From contig OU015567.1 in NCBI GenBank assembly GCA_907165135.1, forward strand, positions 14,761,001 through 14,825,000: a stretch of 64,000 nucleotides of DNA, read 5' to 3'. Position numbers and translations under genes: made by a program. The notes beneath the pieces are model-generated. The model had not been told where the DNA came from and made no database searches. It was given only the letters and a program-made list of their open reading frames with translations. The DNA is from Oikopleura dioica (Eukaryota > Chordata > Appendicularia > Copelata > Oikopleuridae). Below are positions 1 to 10,600 of the stretch, one piece after another; positions within the stretch are counted from its first letter, which is position 1, and each line of letters opens with the position of its first letter.

Positions 1-1
1 A

Positions 2-533
2 CTTGCGCCCATTCGAGTTGAAGCGGCTGCGGATAACTTAACTGAGGAAGAAATTGAGGCGAAACTGCAAAGTCTGGCGAATGAAAAAGCGACGCCAAAA
101 GACTTTCTTAGCATGCTCAGCGATGTTCAAATTAACAAGCCGAAAGAGCTCGAGGAAATTGAACGGGCGCAAAGAGCGTCTGATAAATACAAACCAAAAC
201 GACGAGAAAATGCTGGCGGTAAATAATCGCTCATTTTGCTTTTCCATATTTTGATATCTTTCAGAGCCCTTGGAACTACCACGCGGCAAAGCTTACCCTC
301 CTATGCTAGTGGACATCATTTATAATCATCAGATAAATCCTCAACATTGGAATGTGGAAAATTTAGCAGAAGAAACACGTCTTCGAGAGTCAGATATTGA
401 AATGTTTCTCAAGAACTTTGACTTGATTAATGAACACTCAAATATTTTTATCGAGGGCGAAGGGCCTAATGCCATCGCCGGCGAGGATCAATTCTCGCCA
501 CTCGACGACATGCCTAAACAGATATCTAATTAA
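2..533 (+). CDS. NDUFAF4-like complex I assembly factor (3' part)
   Basis: C-terminal part of a gene whose start lies outside the window. Exon 2-227 reads LAPIRVEAAADNLTEEE and is joined by a short GT-AG intron (about 229-264) to an exon ending at the stop 531-533. The joined tail contains a LPRGK motif, then a helical stretch with INPQHWNVENLAEE and DIEMFLKNFDLIN. This resembles the C-terminal half of NDUFAF4, a mitochondrial inner-membrane complex I assembly factor, which has a similar IPKGK block followed by a helix-turn-helix-like tail. Identification is by motif memory only. The next gene starts 34 bp after the stop, with an acceptor-like CTCTAG between them, so the two are probably co-transcribed. 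Confidence 0.5.
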
Positions 534-567
534 AAACTTCCCGCTCTCTCTTTCAATCTCCTCTAGC

Positions 568-1804
568 ATGTTTATTTTAAGAATGTTTGAAGCAATCGGG
601 TCGCCCATGTTTTGGACACTGTGTCTTCTTGTCTTCGTTTTAGCAATCGCCTTGATCTGGGCTCGGCAAACTGTGTCAGGAACAGACACAGGAACAGGAA
701 AAAAAATTCTGTCCCATATTTTACACAGGTACACAGGTCAGGAAGCAAAAATATCCTGATTTTAGACAGGTACTCAGACAGGATTTTTTACACAGCTTAT
801 CAAACAGGTTACACAGGTCAGGGTCTGCCTGAACAGGTCTGAGCAGGTCAGAAAACAGGAAACAGGCCCTGTGACAGGACAAAAAACAGGATATTTCTGA
901 GAAGAAATATTACAAAGAAACAAAAAGACGCGAATTTATCGGTTATTTTGATTGACGAACTCTTCTTTACGCCTTTCGCTATTGATTTCTTTAAATATTT
1001 TCGCAGACTTATGCAGTTCCTGACCTGGTCACACAGGAGCCTGTCTATGGTCAGCGGGAAACACAGGCCTGTTTAAGACAGAAACAGGAACAGGGACAGC
1101 TAAAGAAAAATTTTTCCCCCAATTTTACACAGGTACACAGGACAGGCCCAAATTATTACCCGATTTTACACAGGTACTCAGACAGGTTCCCCAAAAACAG
1201 GAAACAGGACCTGTAACAGGTTTTTACACAGCTCAGTTTGCCGAGCCCAGGCCTTGATTTTTACTATCGCCTATCTTTTCGTTTATCTTGGATACTTTAC
1301 TGCCATCGACGTAAAAGTCGAAAAACCTGAAATTTCTGGACTTATGTACGCTTACAAAGGTATTCTATTCAAGAAATCCACATCTTACAAAATTGAAGAA
1401 TTCGACGATCAATTCGACGAAGTTCCAAAGCTCTACAAATCGATAGCTGAAGACTACCCGGAAAATAAAACGCTCGGCCTGTATGAAAGTTATGATGAGA
1501 GTTATACAGAGAGTGTTTTCAAACTTGGGGCAATAATTTCTGATGAAGCAGAGGTTAAAACAGGCTATTTGCTCGGCACTCTTCCCGATTCTAGCGCTGC
1601 GATATGGTATGATTGACAGGGAAGCGATAGATAAAGATGGATTCTAGTTCTTCGTTCGAAATCAAAGACCCGATCCAAATCTCGGTCGGGTACAAACGCT
1701 GCCGGGAAAAGATGCTCTCTTATGCGAAGGAACACGATTTGAAAACTGATACTTTTCTTGAAATTTACTCGCCCGACAATTCTTCATACTACTTTTTGCA
1801 ATAA
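568..1804 (+). CDS. TEX264: TEX264-like single-pass membrane protein, coding exon split by a transposon
   Basis: Predicted ER membrane protein; vertebrate TEX264 is an ER-phagy receptor with an N-terminal membrane segment and a GyrI-like domain. ATG 568 opens a hydrophobic segment (FWTLCLLVFVLAIAL) interrupted at 657 by a 594-bp inverted-repeat element flanked by 8-bp duplications GCCTTGAT. Removing 649-1250 (begins GC, ends AG) continues the same membrane helix (IFTIAYLFVYLGYF) and then the domain start DVKVEKPEISGLMYAYKG. A second intron near 1587-1647 lies between two copies of GATTCTAG and has no GT-AG solution in frame. The last exon has KMLSYAKEHDLKTDTFLEIY, matching the end of the TEX264 GyrI-like region, with stop at 1802-1804. 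The long C-terminal tail of vertebrate TEX264, which holds the LC3-interacting region, is not seen. Confidence 0.6.
657..1250. mobile_element. hAT-like MITE inside TEX264 coding exon (probable intron)
   Basis: 594-bp element with 17-bp perfect terminal inverted repeats CTGGGCTCGGCAAACTG and 8-bp target duplications GCCTTGAT at 649-656 and 1251-1258. The interior is dense in CAGG/ACACAGGT motifs in both orientations and has no coding potential. The TIR and the 8-bp duplication are typical of hAT elements (classic hAT ends resemble CAGGGGTCGGCAA). The element ends in CCCAG, so it supplies an AG acceptor; the duplicated target supplies GC at the other end. Confidence 0.85.
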
Positions 1805-1868
1805 ACTGATTCCTCTTCCGCCCATTCGTAAATTCGTTCATTGAAAATGGTTCAAGTTTAGACAGTTG

Positions 1869-2535
1869 ATGTCGGTGAATACTGACCCTTTTCCTCCAGG
1901 AGTTCGTGTTGAATTGACCACGCGCCTGGGGCAAAAGTTCGACGGAGATGTCATCTGCTTCGATCAAAACCAACAGCTCCTTCTGATTAGCTCTCAAATC
2001 GAACAAGACTCAAAACTTTGCAATATCCATTTAGGCAAGCCCGAGAATTAAACTCGTTATTAACGCCTATTTCCAGTCAACTTAAAACATGTAAGCGATG
2101 TTAAATACAAAGAAGAGCAGCCCGGAGCGAAAAAGACAGATTTCTTCAACCAGAAGTTAAACAGTGCCAAGCTGGAGCTGAGACGGCGCAGGAATGTGGA
2201 GGACAAAAGAAACGAGGTAAGGAGCGACAACCTTTGCGCGAAAGAGCGCGGCTTTTTCAGGCTTACGCTTACAGTGAAGAAATTGACCCTGTTGGACGGG
2301 AGCTCTACTCGCTAATCAAGAAGCAACTGCCAGACGGACTCCGCTGGGTGAACAAGGACATCGAGGTAAATCCCCCTCCTTTTGGCCGCAGAAATAACGC
2401 GGGGTTCAGGTTCAAGGAGTGCGAATATCTCCGCCCTACGAGGAGAAATCCTGCGTCATCACCAATGGAAGCCAGCAAGCCCTAAACCATATTCGAAACA
2501 TCATCAAATACTATCACTCGAACCAGCGTCAGTAG
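1869..2535 (+). CDS. LSM12: LSM12 homologue
   Basis: LSM12 has an N-terminal Sm-like domain and a C-terminal AD domain and associates with ataxin-2 type RNA-binding complexes. Exon 1 (ATG 1869) encodes the Sm-like strand pattern GVRVELTTRLGQKFDGDV and DQNQQLLLIS. Exon 2 begins about 2078 with NLKHVSDV, joined through a GC-AG intron. The AD domain follows (AYAYSEEIDPVGRELYSLIK, then VRISPPYEEK and HIRNIIKYYH), ending at 2533-2535. The last intron (about 2370-2416) must join ...DIE to VRISPPY, which a GT-AG cut does not allow: it is GT-GA or TA-AG. The gene starts 64 bp after the TEX264 stop with TTTAG just upstream, as in an operon. Confidence 0.85.
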
Positions 2536-2985
2536 ATCACACCCAAAATTGAACCCAGAACCCGGCCTCCACTAGAAATTCATCCAAAAACAGCTCCAAA
2601 TCTGAAATTACCCAACTGATCCTATCCCAATTTTTGAGTGTTTCCAAAAACCGATTAATAAATTTAGGAAAAATTTCACAAGCTCGCACAATTTAAAAAT
2701 TACTAGAAACGGCATTTATACTTTTATTACTTCCCGACTTCTTTTAGGCTATTTTTGAAGAAAAAAAATGTAAAAATTCCAAAAAAAAAACTGTTCACGC
2801 GCTACAAGATCTCTGCTAATGAACCCTGTTTCTAATACTGTAGAAACTTACTGTTATAGTCAATAGTATTATCAGAGATTTGAAACCTGGGCAAAAAACA
2901 AGAAGACAGGAAGAACTCGTGTCGGAATTCACTCACGAGTTCTTCGGCTTTGATTTGATTAATTAGCAATTAAAGCAGCAATTTA
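2536..2985. other. Intergenic, convergent gene ends
   Basis: AT-rich non-coding stretch between LSM12 (+) and a small gene on the minus strand. The only structure seen is a perfect 11-bp stem hairpin, AAGAACTCGTG at 2911-2921 and CACGAGTTCTT at 2934-2944, with a 12-nt loop. Confidence 0.7.
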
Positions 2986-3174
2986 TTATAATAAAGGTGG
3001 CAAACTTTCAGCAGCTTTTCTGTAATAATGTTTCTTTATCTTCTTCATTTCTACTTTTCGATTGAAATTGCGCATCAGTTGTTTTCTTCTAGCGCGAGCG
3101 GAGAAAAAGCTCGTTCCGGTCATTTTTCCCGGCTCTGGAAGTTTGAAGAGTTTTCTGATGTCTTTTGATGACAT
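2986..3174 (-). CDS. Small basic protein, unrecognised
   Basis: A 62-residue reading frame starting MSSKDIRKLFKLPEPG and continuing with a Lys/Arg-rich helical part (RKQLMRNFNRKVEMKKIKKH). I do not recognise a family. An acceptor-like TTTCTAG lies 10 bases before the ATG on the minus strand, and the frame follows the DMAC2-like gene on the same strand, which favours a real downstream operon gene. A hairpin MITE (3229-3406) lies between the two. It could also be the last exon of a longer gene. Confidence 0.4.
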   Translation of the reverse strand: MSSKDIRKLFKLPEPGKMTGTSFFSARARRKQLMRNFNRKVEMKKIKKHYYRKAAESLPPLL

Positions 3175-3228
3175 AAACGAAGAGCTAGAAATCGGAGTTA
3201 ATAAGGGGGTACTGGACCTGCGCTTGGG

Positions 3229-3406
3229 AATCTGAGTAGAAAACCTGAGTCAGGGTCCTTGACGAGCAGCTCAATCTATTTAAGAAATATCGGCGAAGCC
3301 GCTACGCGGCTTCGTTACTTAGAAAGCCGATTCGCGGCTTCTCTTTGAGACTCTTTCCGGACCCTGCGTTACGGTCTCTGACTCAGGTTTTCAACACAGG
3401 TTGCCG
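3229..3406. mobile_element. Hairpin MITE, hAT-like family (copy 2)
   Basis: Inverted termini: AAAACCTGAGTCAGGGTC near 3241 and its complement GACTCAGGTTTT near 3379, followed by CAACACAGGTTGCC. The core contains GAAGCCGC/GCGGCTTC stems. Same family as the copies at 657, 4157, 5441, 7905, 9128, 11668, 17185 and 61503. Confidence 0.7.
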
Positions 3407-3422
3407 GGTGGAGGATTTTATC

Positions 3423-4891
3423 TTACGTTTCTCCCGCTTCTAGTAGTTTAGTATCCTTGTCTATCGACTCTTCTTCTTTTGTGATAATCGTACAATCAGC
3501 AGGAAGAATTTCTTTAATAAACGGTAGATACTTTTCGATATTCGGCTCGTTTGGGAGATTTGACAAATTAATCCACTTCAAGTTCGTCATTAGTCGCAAA
3601 TAGCCGAGGCCCTTGACGGTGATGGAACTGCCCGCCAGATCGAGGTATTCCAGCGTCTCGCTCACTTTGTGCAGACGCGTCATACTGATCAAACATGTTA
3701 TCTGAGACATAAATTAATTTACCAGTCGAGGGAGTCAAGATACATCAGTCTCGAGTCTCGAGATTAAATTCCGAAAATTGAATTACTCACCAATGATCGT
3801 CAAAATAGCGCGTGTAGCTGGCATTTAAATACTTCAGATTCTTCGTTGCTTTCAAGTTTTCCAAACCGTAGAATCCCAGCTTGGAGAAGCGAGCATCAAT
3901 GGCGATGATATTGAGCTCCCTGTTATTGGACTCAATAATTCATTTGATATTCATTTGAAAAGCTTCTGATTAAAAAAACATGCGAGGAAAAGTTTTTCTC
4001 AAGATGACCAACTGTGAGTTCGAATAGGAATTTTTTATTACTTGCTTTTTTACAAGAAAAGTTCATGTGAGAAATCTTCTTCGAGCTTTTTATAAGGTCA
4101 ATCCGAGATGACGTCAATTTGACTAGATTCTTTCAAAATATTCTTGTGAAGATAGGCTAGGCAACCACTGCGGAAAAGCTGACTCAGGGTCTTGAAAGGA
4201 CTCCTCCAAAAAGCCGCGTAGCGTATTACGACTCTTAAAGACAGCTTTTCTACAAAGGTTACCAAGCCCAGTTCTGAAGCTCGTCAATCTAATTGAGCCA
4301 TTCCTTGGATCGAAAATCTGCATCGCTCTAAAATCCTCCACCCATTCCATAGTCCCCTCGGGTGCATTTTGACACTCGTAATAAACCGCACAATCCATTT
4401 TGTTCATCAAAACATGCGCCGCCATTCCAACTGGGCCCGCAACGGAAAGGTACTCTTGCTGCTTTTCTTGATTGTAGGGCAGATTTGCCATGTAGTAGAA
4501 ATTCTGATCGCGACGGAGCTGATAGCGGAAGTGGCGATCGATGATGTCCTTTTTTGAAAAAGGATTGAAGGTTCTGCTGATTCGTCCGCGAACGCGGTCT
4601 ATTTTTTCTTTCTGAAAAGGATGAGCTGAAATTCGATTAAAGAAAACTCACGATTTGCGATTGTTTCTCGGTCACCACCACCATCTCCTGTTTCCTCCTT
4701 GACCATTTGACGACCCTTTGCTCTCCCCAAAGAGCTTCATTCTCCGGCCTTTCCAGAGGCACTTCTTTTACAAACGTTTTTCGAGCGCCCCAGGTGTCGA
4801 ACTTCATCAGAGCATCGGTTTTTGGAGGAACTGTTTTGAAGCGAACCGCGGTGAAGATCAATTTTGACGGTTGGAAGAAAGTTCGAAACAT
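3423..4891 (-). CDS. DMAC2 / ATP5S(DMAC2L)-like leucine-rich-repeat mitochondrial protein
   Basis: LRR protein of the DMAC2/ATP5S group, which act in mitochondria in complex I membrane-arm assembly or with ATP synthase. ATG at 4891 opens MFRTFFQPSKLIFTAVRF, a plausible targeting sequence. Exon 2 (about 4611-4262) includes GPVGMAAHVLMNKM. Exon 3 (about 3919-3790) has LNIIAIDARFSKLGFYGLEN, equivalent to the IQAIDATDS...GFDHMEGL block of ATP5S. Exon 4 (3701-3423) has LRR signatures LEYLDLAGSSIT and LKWINLSNLPN, then the stop. Two introns have no in-frame GT-AG solution: both joins need GG|T...AG (equivalently G|GT...CA|G). The donor of the second intron lies inside the terminal repeat of a MITE at 4157-4271. 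Confidence 0.7.
4157..4271. mobile_element. Hairpin MITE, hAT-like family (copy 3), supplies a splice donor
   Basis: Read on the minus strand, the element begins CTGGGCTTGGTAACC and ends GGTTGCCTAG. Inner termini are GTAGAAAAGCTG and CAGCTTTTCCGC. The DMAC2-like coding frame runs into this terminal repeat (residues TGLG), and the intron starts at or next to its GGTAACC. No clean target duplication was found. Confidence 0.65.
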
Positions 4892-5202
4892 TCGGTTTTT
4901 GAATCCGATTTCTAAACGTTCATTTTAGTGAGATCAAAGCTATCATCTTTATCTGTTTAAAATTCTAGCGAAGCTACTAGTAGCCTACTAGGCCTTCAAG
5001 CTGTTCACTTATTGATATTTTAGCAACACGATTTTTGCAACAATTTTTTTGCTTTTATTTACAGCGAAGATTTTCGAGCGCAGTTTGAGTTTTTTTCTTC
5101 CAATGTGACATCAGTTTGATAATAAATAATAATAAGCATATTAATATTATTTGTGAAAAGATCAAGTTTGAACTGGACAGAGTGATTTTCTAGGTTTGAT
5201 TT
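4892..5202. other. Intergenic, no gene seen
   Basis: AT-rich stretch with short TAATAATAA runs between two minus-strand genes; likely promoter/5' region of the DMAC2-like gene. Nothing else is supported. Confidence 0.6.
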
Positions 5203-5832
5203 CTAGTTGGATTTTCGGAGTTTGCTTGAGGCGTGATCGACGGGATAACAGGAGGGTCGTTTTCGTTCGGGACGATCTTTTTCGCGCTGCAGTTCCATCT
5301 GCTTGTGCATGAATTTCTTGTACAGGTTTGGCTTGTCGGCGACGATCTGTTGGGCGTTGTCGTCATCGTCGGAGTCGTAGTGGATGTATTTGGGGAACTG
5401 AAGGAACACTTTTAGCTTGTTATCGACGAGGTCATAATCCGGGCTTGTAAGACTGTGTAGTAACCTGAGCTAAGCTCATGAAAGAGCTAAAATTGAAGGC
5501 CGCGTAGCGGCTTTTCCAAGAACGAAGCCGCAGAGCTACTTCGCAAAAATTACAATTCCAATCCATTAGGATTGTAAGGTTTCTTGATTGAACTTTTTCA
5601 AACGAAAACTTCTTCGATCAAACTTTGCTAAAAACAAGATGGCGGGGCTAATGATGAGGGTTTTCTGTAGGAGAAGGAGGTCACCGGGAGAATGATAAAA
5701 TAAAAAAGTTTGTTTTGAAGAAGCGCGGCTTGTTTCCTTTAGCGCCTTCTTCACTCCTTGATTCGCACTATAAACGTCAGGCGCTGCCCACGAGCTCGGC
5801 AATAAAAGTATCAGACTTGAGAGGCTAATCAT
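5203..5832 (-). CDS. Unrecognised minus-strand gene, two candidate exons
   Basis: The downstream exon (about 5440-5203) reads DYDLVDNKLKVFLQFPKYIH, then an acidic run DSDDDD and a basic tail (RPERKRPSCYP), ending at 5203. It starts immediately beside a truncated MITE (5441-5545) whose end supplies a possible acceptor (CTTACAAG). The upstream frame (5832-5566) begins MISLSSLILLLPSSWAA, signal-peptide-like, but its link to the downstream exon is not established because no clean donor was found. I do not recognise a family; these could be two different genes. Confidence 0.35.
5441..5545. mobile_element. Truncated hairpin MITE, hAT-like family (copy 4)
   Basis: Starts GGGCTTGTAAGACTGTGTAG then TAACCTGAGC, with the core hairpin GCCGCGTAGCGGC. 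The second terminal repeat is missing. It abuts the start of a minus-strand exon. Confidence 0.55.
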
Positions 5833-7612
5833 GTGATTTGCACTCGGTAATGCACCATCACAAAGTCCCTCGAAAACTCCTCGGTAAAAAATAATTCAAC
5901 AAATAAAAAAAAATCAAACCAAATCAACGAACAAGAAAATTTGAGAAAGAAAATCTGGGTCAGAGCAAACTAAAAAGCGAAAGAGAGAGAGATAGTATGC
6001 GGAAATTGAGGAAGAGCTCGTTTTCAAGAAATAAAGGTCAGTCAAACAAAACTTTGATTGAAACTGATAGTTTCTCTTATTTGATAGTTTTTGAAATCTA
6101 AATTGGATTAAAAAATCATGCATTTTTATCATGACTAGCTAATGAATCTATTCAATAATGTTGAATAGTAATAATCATTTTATGAGGTGCCCCTATTAAA
6201 TTCTGCAGATGACGAATAATCGTACGATAAATGTATTTAATCTAGAGCTACAAATTCGTGAAATATGAATTGTTGCGATAAATAGGTATCGTTATGGTCT
6301 GTTAGTTCAAACTGCACCTAAGAGCCATTTTCGAAGAAGCCTTATTTTACAATTAATTTTTGTTTCATTTATATTTTGAAACTTACGGTTTCTGGAGACT
6401 TTGAAGCTCTTTCCGTGACAGTAACAATTTTCGCTTTCGAGAAATTCTGTCTGTTTCTACTCGGCAAGTCTTCGAACAATCTGTTCATCTCTTCTTCTTT
6501 TCTGTTCTCTCAGGCTCCAAAATCAGAATAATTCTAGCCAACTCGGGGCGGGATTGGGCGCCCAGCTCTAATTTTGTCCAATTGCGCGGAGTGGCGCGCC
6601 TGGACAAAAAAATTTGGGAGGTCCCGACCGAGAAATAGGAAAAAAAAAAGAAAGAAAAAGAATATTGATCTTGGCCTGGGGCGAGTGCGACCAGCCCTGG
6701 AGAGGGGAGAGAGCGCGCTACACACGCCTCGCTCGTTTACTCTGAGGGCGAGATTTTCTCTTTCAGTCACTCGCGGAAATGTTAGGAAAAGATGACTGTA
6801 ACTGAGAATTGTGCGGCACGGTGGCTGTAGTTTTGTTCCCTTTTGAACTGAAAGAAAAATAAGAGCGAGAGATTTTTCGATGAAATGAAGGAAAAACGCA
6901 TTCTTGGAAGAGATTTTTGACAAGAAGATTTTGAAGAACGAAGATTCTTTAGTAAAGAAATGTCCATTCTTTGAAAATCAAGAAGAAAATGGATAATTTT
7001 TTGCGAATCGATTTTTACTTAGAGCTAGATGGGGAGGTGGCACGAATCGCCAAAATTGCGACAATTTTTACGAAATTTTGGTCAAATTTATGACCAATCA
7101 GATGTCCGCATTCGACTTGCAGGCCAATCAGATTTCCGAAAAAACTTCCGAATCTTAATTGGGCTTTTTTTCATATTTTCCTCAATAAAAATTCAAGAAT
7201 CCTATTTTTTGTATCTAAACGAGTACTTCTAATATGAATTTATCAATAATTTTCGAATAAAATCTTCCAAAATAAATGCGCTGTGTATATTTATGCCTTG
7301 ACAAAGCATCTCTAGAATAGAAAAAAAGGCGCTATAATTTTCGCACACTCATCCCAAAATCACAGTTTCGTCAGCACTTGAACCGCCAGAGTCAATATTT
7401 ATCAGCAGAGCATTTTGTATGCCCATCTGATTCAAGAGAGAATGCTCCGTCTTTTGCCCAAGTTCGTGAAAAAAAAAAAAAGAAAAGAAAGCATAATTGA
7501 GACAATAATCTCAATTTTAGTCTCATTCATCAATATTTTTTGTGACACTTTCTTGAGCCCCCGCGCTGAATAAAAATTAACGTCGTCTTTTGTAGAGATA
7601 AAGGATGATCTG
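5833..7612. other. Long intergenic region
   Basis: No convincing gene. 6540-6780 is GC-richer than its surroundings (GCGCGCC, GAGAGCGCGC), unlike the AT-rich flanks. Two CCAAT motifs in near-repeat context occur at about 7092 (GACCAATCAGATG) and 7122 (GGCCAATCAGATT) upstream of the PIP4K-like gene and could be promoter elements. The reading frames seen here are short and have no recognisable motif. Confidence 0.5.
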
Positions 7613-10600
7613 ATGTCGGGCGAAACAACGAAGCAACGAAAACTCCAACACAAGAAACGCCGACCGCATTTCCACAGGTACACCCTTAATCTCCGGAAAG
7701 AGAAAAACCGTAGAAAATCAGTAGGCAAAAATAGCATAATTCGTAATTCCACCGCTTTACTTACCACTCAGAAAATCGGGCAAATCGTGGCTCAGGTAAA
7801 AAAAGAACAAAAACGAACTTTTTTGAAAGAAAACTTACTTGCTACTGGTAATTACATTTGCGTGCCAATTAAAACATAAAACCACTACGAGTTACAGTAA
7901 GTTCCTGGGCTCGGCAACATTTGCAGGAGACCTGAGTCAGGCTTCTAAAAGGACTTCAATGAAAAGCTGCGGCTTTTTTAAAAAAGATGAGCCGCGAATT
8001 TTCATTGAAGCTCTTTCAGAACCCTGACTCAGGCCTCCTACACAGGTTACCGAGTTCGCCTAATTAACTATTTGATTTTTGATCATGCGTTTTTGAACTA
8101 ATTAATCGAGCTAGCCGACTAACTCTTCCTTTTTCAACCTTTTTGCGTTGGAAAAAAGGTCATTTGAGCGTAATAACTTAGGACCATTTCCACAAAAACA
8201 CACATTTGCATTTAAAAATTAAAATTGTATGCGTTCCTTCTTAGCTAACCTTTTTGAATAATTAATCAAGCTGCACAAGCGATAAGAAAGAATAAATTTT
8301 ATTTTCAGGCAGCGAGAAAAGGTTCTCCGTGGAAATGACGATCCGTTGGCGGCGGTATTTTCTTGGGGCGTCAGGTACTTATCTTATTTCCGAATCGTCT
8401 GTTGTACAAATCTGCGTTTTAAGCCATCATCAGCGAGAGCTGTCTGTCATTCCTCAGCCGAAAATGCTGCTAGCTGACGATTTCAAAGCGTATTCCAAGC
8501 TATGTGTTTGAAAATCGAATAAAAAAGGAAGAAGGCATCATTTGATGGCAAAATTATTCAAACACTGTCAGTTAAAAGTGGAAAATCACGCGTTCAACCG
8601 AACCTTGTTACCTGGCCACTACAAGGCAAGGGCTAATCGATACTGAGAAATCGAGTTTGATTACTTTGGCAGGAGGATAGGCTCTTTTTTCACTCAATAA
8701 TACAGGCTCATCGGATTCATTCTGTATTTATCCGCGCTTAATCCGCGCTCTACTGAATAATTCATTCTATAAATGATGCATATTCTGAAATCGAAACGAA
8801 ATTATTTGAAAAGGCCATTATCATAAATCCTTTCTCCTTTTTCCTGCCAAAGTTTCAGTACTTCAAGTACCGCGCTAACCCCTCTAAGGTCAAAGAGTAC
8901 TGCCCATTAGTTTTCCGCGGACTGCGAGAGCGTTTTGACATTTCCGAGGTAAGCCCTAATTTGTGCAGGAGATAGATTTGCCTATTTACCTAAATTAATC
9001 TAGGATGATTATACGGATTCCCTATCGCTGCATCATATTGAGCCTCTTATTACACAAGGAATCGTTCTCTAAAGAAAGTACAGTATCAATCTTACATAAA
9101 ACAATACGGTATTGTCAATACCTCTATGCTGAGCAACCTGTGCAGAGACCTCAGTCTGGGTTCTGCGCGACCTTCAATGAAAGGGCTTTCAGAACTCTGA
9201 CTCAGGTTTTTACGCAGGTTCCCAAACTGAGCGTCTGTGCTTGTTTCATCTTCTTTTAGTGAAGATATTCTTTTTTGAAACGAGGAAAAGATGAAATCGA
9301 AAAGATGGAAGAGGCGAACGCAGACGGAAGAATGCCCGGAAAACTGCGAAAACGCGACATCCTAAGATCCTACTGCGGTCGATTCATCGTCTCCCTCATC
9401 TCCACCGAAGATGTCGAGCAATTACATAATGTTTTGCCTAGCTATTACGCCATGGATTCGAAAAACGTTACTTTTCAGAATTGATCAACTTTTTTTACGA
9501 ACTTGAACTTTGTCCCGTGACGAGTAGTATAACAGCCGCCGTCACGAATCTATGAAATGTTTATTGCCATTCTGTAATTCATAAAATAAGTCATGAATCC
9601 GAATGAAAGCCCACGTCGTCGAGCAAAAAGGAGAAACCTTGCTTCCAAACTGGCTTGGTCTCTACAGATGCGGCATCAGCAATCGCTCAGACAGATATTT
9701 ACTCGTCACTAAGTGAGTCAAGGCTCCAGTAGATTGCAACTAATGACGGGTTTACTAGATCTATAACGCGGCGGATCGAGGTGCTCTCCGAAGCCTTCCG
9801 ACTCAAGGGGACGAAAATGGAGAAAATCGAAAAGAAGCAAAAGAAGGAGAAGAAAAAGGAGGAAAAAGAAGAAGACAAGGAAAAGAAAGAACTCAGGGTG
9901 AGAAAGATTCCTTTGAGGGTTTTTTGTATTGTAGATAAATAATAGTTTGTACATCATACAAGCATAGAAAGATCAGTGTGAGGTTTTGTGTCGGATAAGA
10001 TAATGGATTTTCTTCATTGCCTTTCGCTTGAACCTCTTTCCGCAGCTGAGACAGACATGTTTCTTGAGCCCAGCCCGGACCTCGTCCCAGCTGGAAATGC
10101 TAGACCAATTCATGTCATGAACGAGCTCATCTTCGTGCGCATTTTCCATGTGAATTTCGAGCGCGCCGGCGTGATAGAAGCTCTTTGCGCAATAGTCGCA
10201 GTAATACTCGACGATTTTTTCGTTTCGTCGCAGCGTTTCGGAGTTGATCTCTGTCCTGTTAAGGGTTAATCGTCTTCCGAGGCGTTGGTGACGGGTGGGG
10301 ATTTCACTGACAGACTTGAGCTTTTTAATTGTCGCGTGGCGGGAGTAGGAGACGATGTCGGTGTGAGTAGTTGTGCACATCTTTTTCTTGTTGTTTGAGT
10401 TTTCTGGGTTCTTATTCCGCCGATCTGGTTATATAAAATCTTCGTCTAGCGCCCTCTCGAGATGACCAGCAGGTGATCATAACAGGATCGGCGGCTAGGA
10501 GCCTAATACAAGTAATTATCTAGGTTGCAGGATCAGAACAGCCGCCCAGCTGCGCGAGAAATCCCTATCGGCGAATTTAGGACAACATCGCCAATAGACG

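Noticed and set aside
6534-6923. Minus-strand 129-residue frame in the GC-rich intergenic block
   Set aside because: Composition-driven (Arg/Pro/Phe runs), no motif or splice context.
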